Source: Candidatus Gallimonas intestinigallinarum
GTDB lineage: Bacteria > Bacillota_A > Clostridia > Christensenellales > Borkfalkiaceae
Length of the DNA stretch: 6,208 nt
Direction: 5' to 3'
Assembly (NCBI GenBank): GCA_019116405.1
Contig: DXBS01000029.1
Location: 1 to 6,208 of the forward strand
The translations under genes were made by a program, and so were the position numbers. The notes beneath the pieces were generated by a model that did not search any database, was not told the DNA's origin, and was given only the letters and a program-made list of their open reading frames with translations. How positions within the stretch are numbered: the stretch's first letter is position 1; every line of letters begins with the position of its first letter. Positions 4,921 through 6,208 of the stretch are shown here, in pieces.

Positions 4921-6174
4921 CTATAATACGCCGCTCCAGGTCCTGTTTTCCCGGAACCAGTCGGTGTCTTTGAGGACGGTATCGTTATTGCTGCACCAGA
5001 GTTTGAGCGTCTTTGATCCCTCGTCCTCGCCGCTGCCGTAGTAGAATACGATATCGCCGTTCATATCACAAAATCCGTTTGTCGCCTCGTCCCACATGAT
5101 GGTCACATAGATATAGCTCGTGTACGCGCCCACGCGATCGATAAACGCCTGCGTCGGGAAGATATTCTCCTCCGCGGCGCCGTATTCGTTGTAGCCCGCG
5201 CAGCAACAGACCGCAACGTAATCGGGCGTAATCACTTCGAGCAGTGCGTTGGTGGACGACGTCTTGCTGCCGTGGTGCCCCGCCTTGTACAGGACAACGT
5301 GCGGGAGCTCGTTGTTCTCGACGAGCCGCTCTTCGCCGTCCTCCTCCAGATCGCCCGTGAACAGGTAGTGATTTGTCCCGTCCCCCAGTTCCTGCGAGAG
5401 CAGCATGCAGACGGAATAGTCGTTCTCGTCACTTGCTTCGTGGTCGTAATAATAGTTGTACAGGATATTCATGGAGATGCTTCTCGCATCGTCCAGATAG
5501 TATGTGCGGCTTGCGCCACCCCTTTCGTTCCAGCAATCGGAACCTGTGTAGATCTCGGCGCCCTGCTCCTCGGCATAATCGACCGCCGTCTCAAAGCGGG
5601 CATAGAGCGTGGGATTGCCCGCCTCCGTCTCCAATTCCTTATTGGTGCGGTCAAAGCGGATGATCGTGCCGATCTCATAGCTGTAAAGAATCCCGTTGTA
5701 CTCGCCGCCCGAACTCGTCCCGACAAGCCCCGCAATATGATCGGTGTCCGCATGGGTGGCGATGACATATTCGATGACGCCGTCCGTGCAATACCCTTCC
5801 AGATACTCCTTGATCGCGGCGACGTTCCCCTGCGTAGGCCCAGCGTCGATCAGCACCTCTGTATCGCCGACCTTGATGAGCGTGCAATCGCCGCTCGCCC
5901 TGACTTCGGGCGCGATGAAGTGAATGGAGAGATCGGCAGAGACGATCTCCTCCATGTTGCCGCTGACCGCCTCTTCAGGCGGCGTATTGCCCGAATCATC
6001 GTCCGAGGGGCACGTCGTCCCGATGCCGAGGCTATGTAAAAATTCGCCGATGGTCATCCCCTTGCTGTAGATGAGGAAGTACCAGCAGACGCCGAGCACG
6101 ATCGCAATGACGAGGACGATCGCCACGACGGCGATGATCATTTGCTTTTTCTTTTTACTACTGCGTCTTGCCAT
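4921..6174 (-). CDS. Membrane-anchored ComEC-like metallo-beta-lactamase-fold protein
   Basis: A 417-residue protein. A basic N-terminus (MARRSSKKKKQ) and one helix at about 12-36 predict an N-in anchor with the rest outside the membrane, with no clear signal-peptidase or lipobox site. A low-complexity acidic linker (about 55-80) leads to a metallo-beta-lactamase fold at about 82-390. Metal-binding motifs are intact: THADTDH (140-146), FTGDLEEDGE (272-281, D275) and KAGHHGSKTSS (297-307). These match the C-terminal domain of the competence protein ComEC, a likely phosphodiesterase or nuclease, rather than true beta-lactamases. The ComEC channel is absent, so this is a stand-alone version; substrate unknown. 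The mature part has ten cysteines, including a CCC run (323-325). The start is supported by GAGGTGAT two bases before the ATG. It is the first visible gene of the operon with recX and nnr; its promoter is outside the window. Confidence 0.87.
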   Translation of the reverse strand: MARRSSKKKKQMIIAVVAIVLVIAIVLGVCWYFLIYSKGMTIGEFLHSLGIGTTCPSDDDSGNTPPEEAVSGNMEEIVSADLSIHFIAPEVRASGDCTLIKVGDTEVLIDAGPTQGNVAAIKEYLEGYCTDGVIEYVIATHADTDHIAGLVGTSSGGEYNGILYSYEIGTIIRFDRTNKELETEAGNPTLYARFETAVDYAEEQGAEIYTGSDCWNERGGASRTYYLDDARSISMNILYNYYYDHEASDENDYSVCMLLSQELGDGTNHYLFTGDLEEDGEERLVENNELPHVVLYKAGHHGSKTSSTNALLEVITPDYVAVCCCAGYNEYGAAEENIFPTQAFIDRVGAYTSYIYVTIMWDEATNGFCDMNGDIVFYYGSGEDEGSKTLKLWCSNNDTVLKDTDWFRENRTWSGVL

Positions 6175-6208
6175 GCATCACCTCAGTAGCAGAGCTTTAC
6201 AAAACTCC

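Noticed and set aside
6183..6208. 3' end of a further upstream minus-strand gene, for example a frame ending in TGA at 6183-6185
   Set aside because: All three minus-strand frames close within the 34 bases left before the hydrolase start, so the end of an upstream gene is possible but cannot be told from chance.

Overview
The window looks like a chromosomal, housekeeping stretch from a Gram-positive anaerobe of the Bacillota, probably class Clostridia. Coding DNA is GC-rich with GC-biased third positions, and the short gaps are AT-rich. Strong GGAGG-type ribosome binding sites, sigma-A-like promoters and the partial gene order nadD-yqeK-rsfS all fit that group. The genus cannot be read from the sequence. 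There is no phage, transposon, CRISPR array, tRNA or rRNA. Gaps are all short (about 124, 80, 70 and 99 bases), so there is no long gene-free stretch.

Layout: (1) bases 1-242, plus strand, the 3' end of a small single-pass membrane protein of unknown role. (2) 367-1925, minus strand, nadD-yqeK fused into one reading frame, then rsfS: NAD synthesis, Ap4A breakdown and ribosome silencing. (3) 1996-2751, plus strand, a four-helix membrane protein of unknown role, divergent from nadD-yqeK. (4) 2820-2845, a two-way terminator between converging transcription units. (5) 2851-6174, minus strand, a tight operon read as anchored ComEC-like metallo-beta-lactamase protein, then recX, then nnr (NAD(P)HX epimerase/dehydratase).

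The known genes combine NAD making and NAD(P)H repair (nadD, nnr) with stress and recombination functions (yqeK, rsfS, recX, a possible DNA-processing phosphodiesterase). The joint theme is suggestive only, because nnr and nadD lie in separate transcription units.

The least explained signal is a near-perfect palindrome present twice, at 760-780 and 2774-2796. The copies share the 17-mer TATGTCTGACATAGTAC. One copy fills the spacer of a plausible rsfS promoter, so it looks like an operator; the other lies between converging genes. A second point is a consensus-like promoter that would start the nadD-yqeK message at or next to its ATG, that is, leaderless. I see no clear-cut new multi-gene system here.
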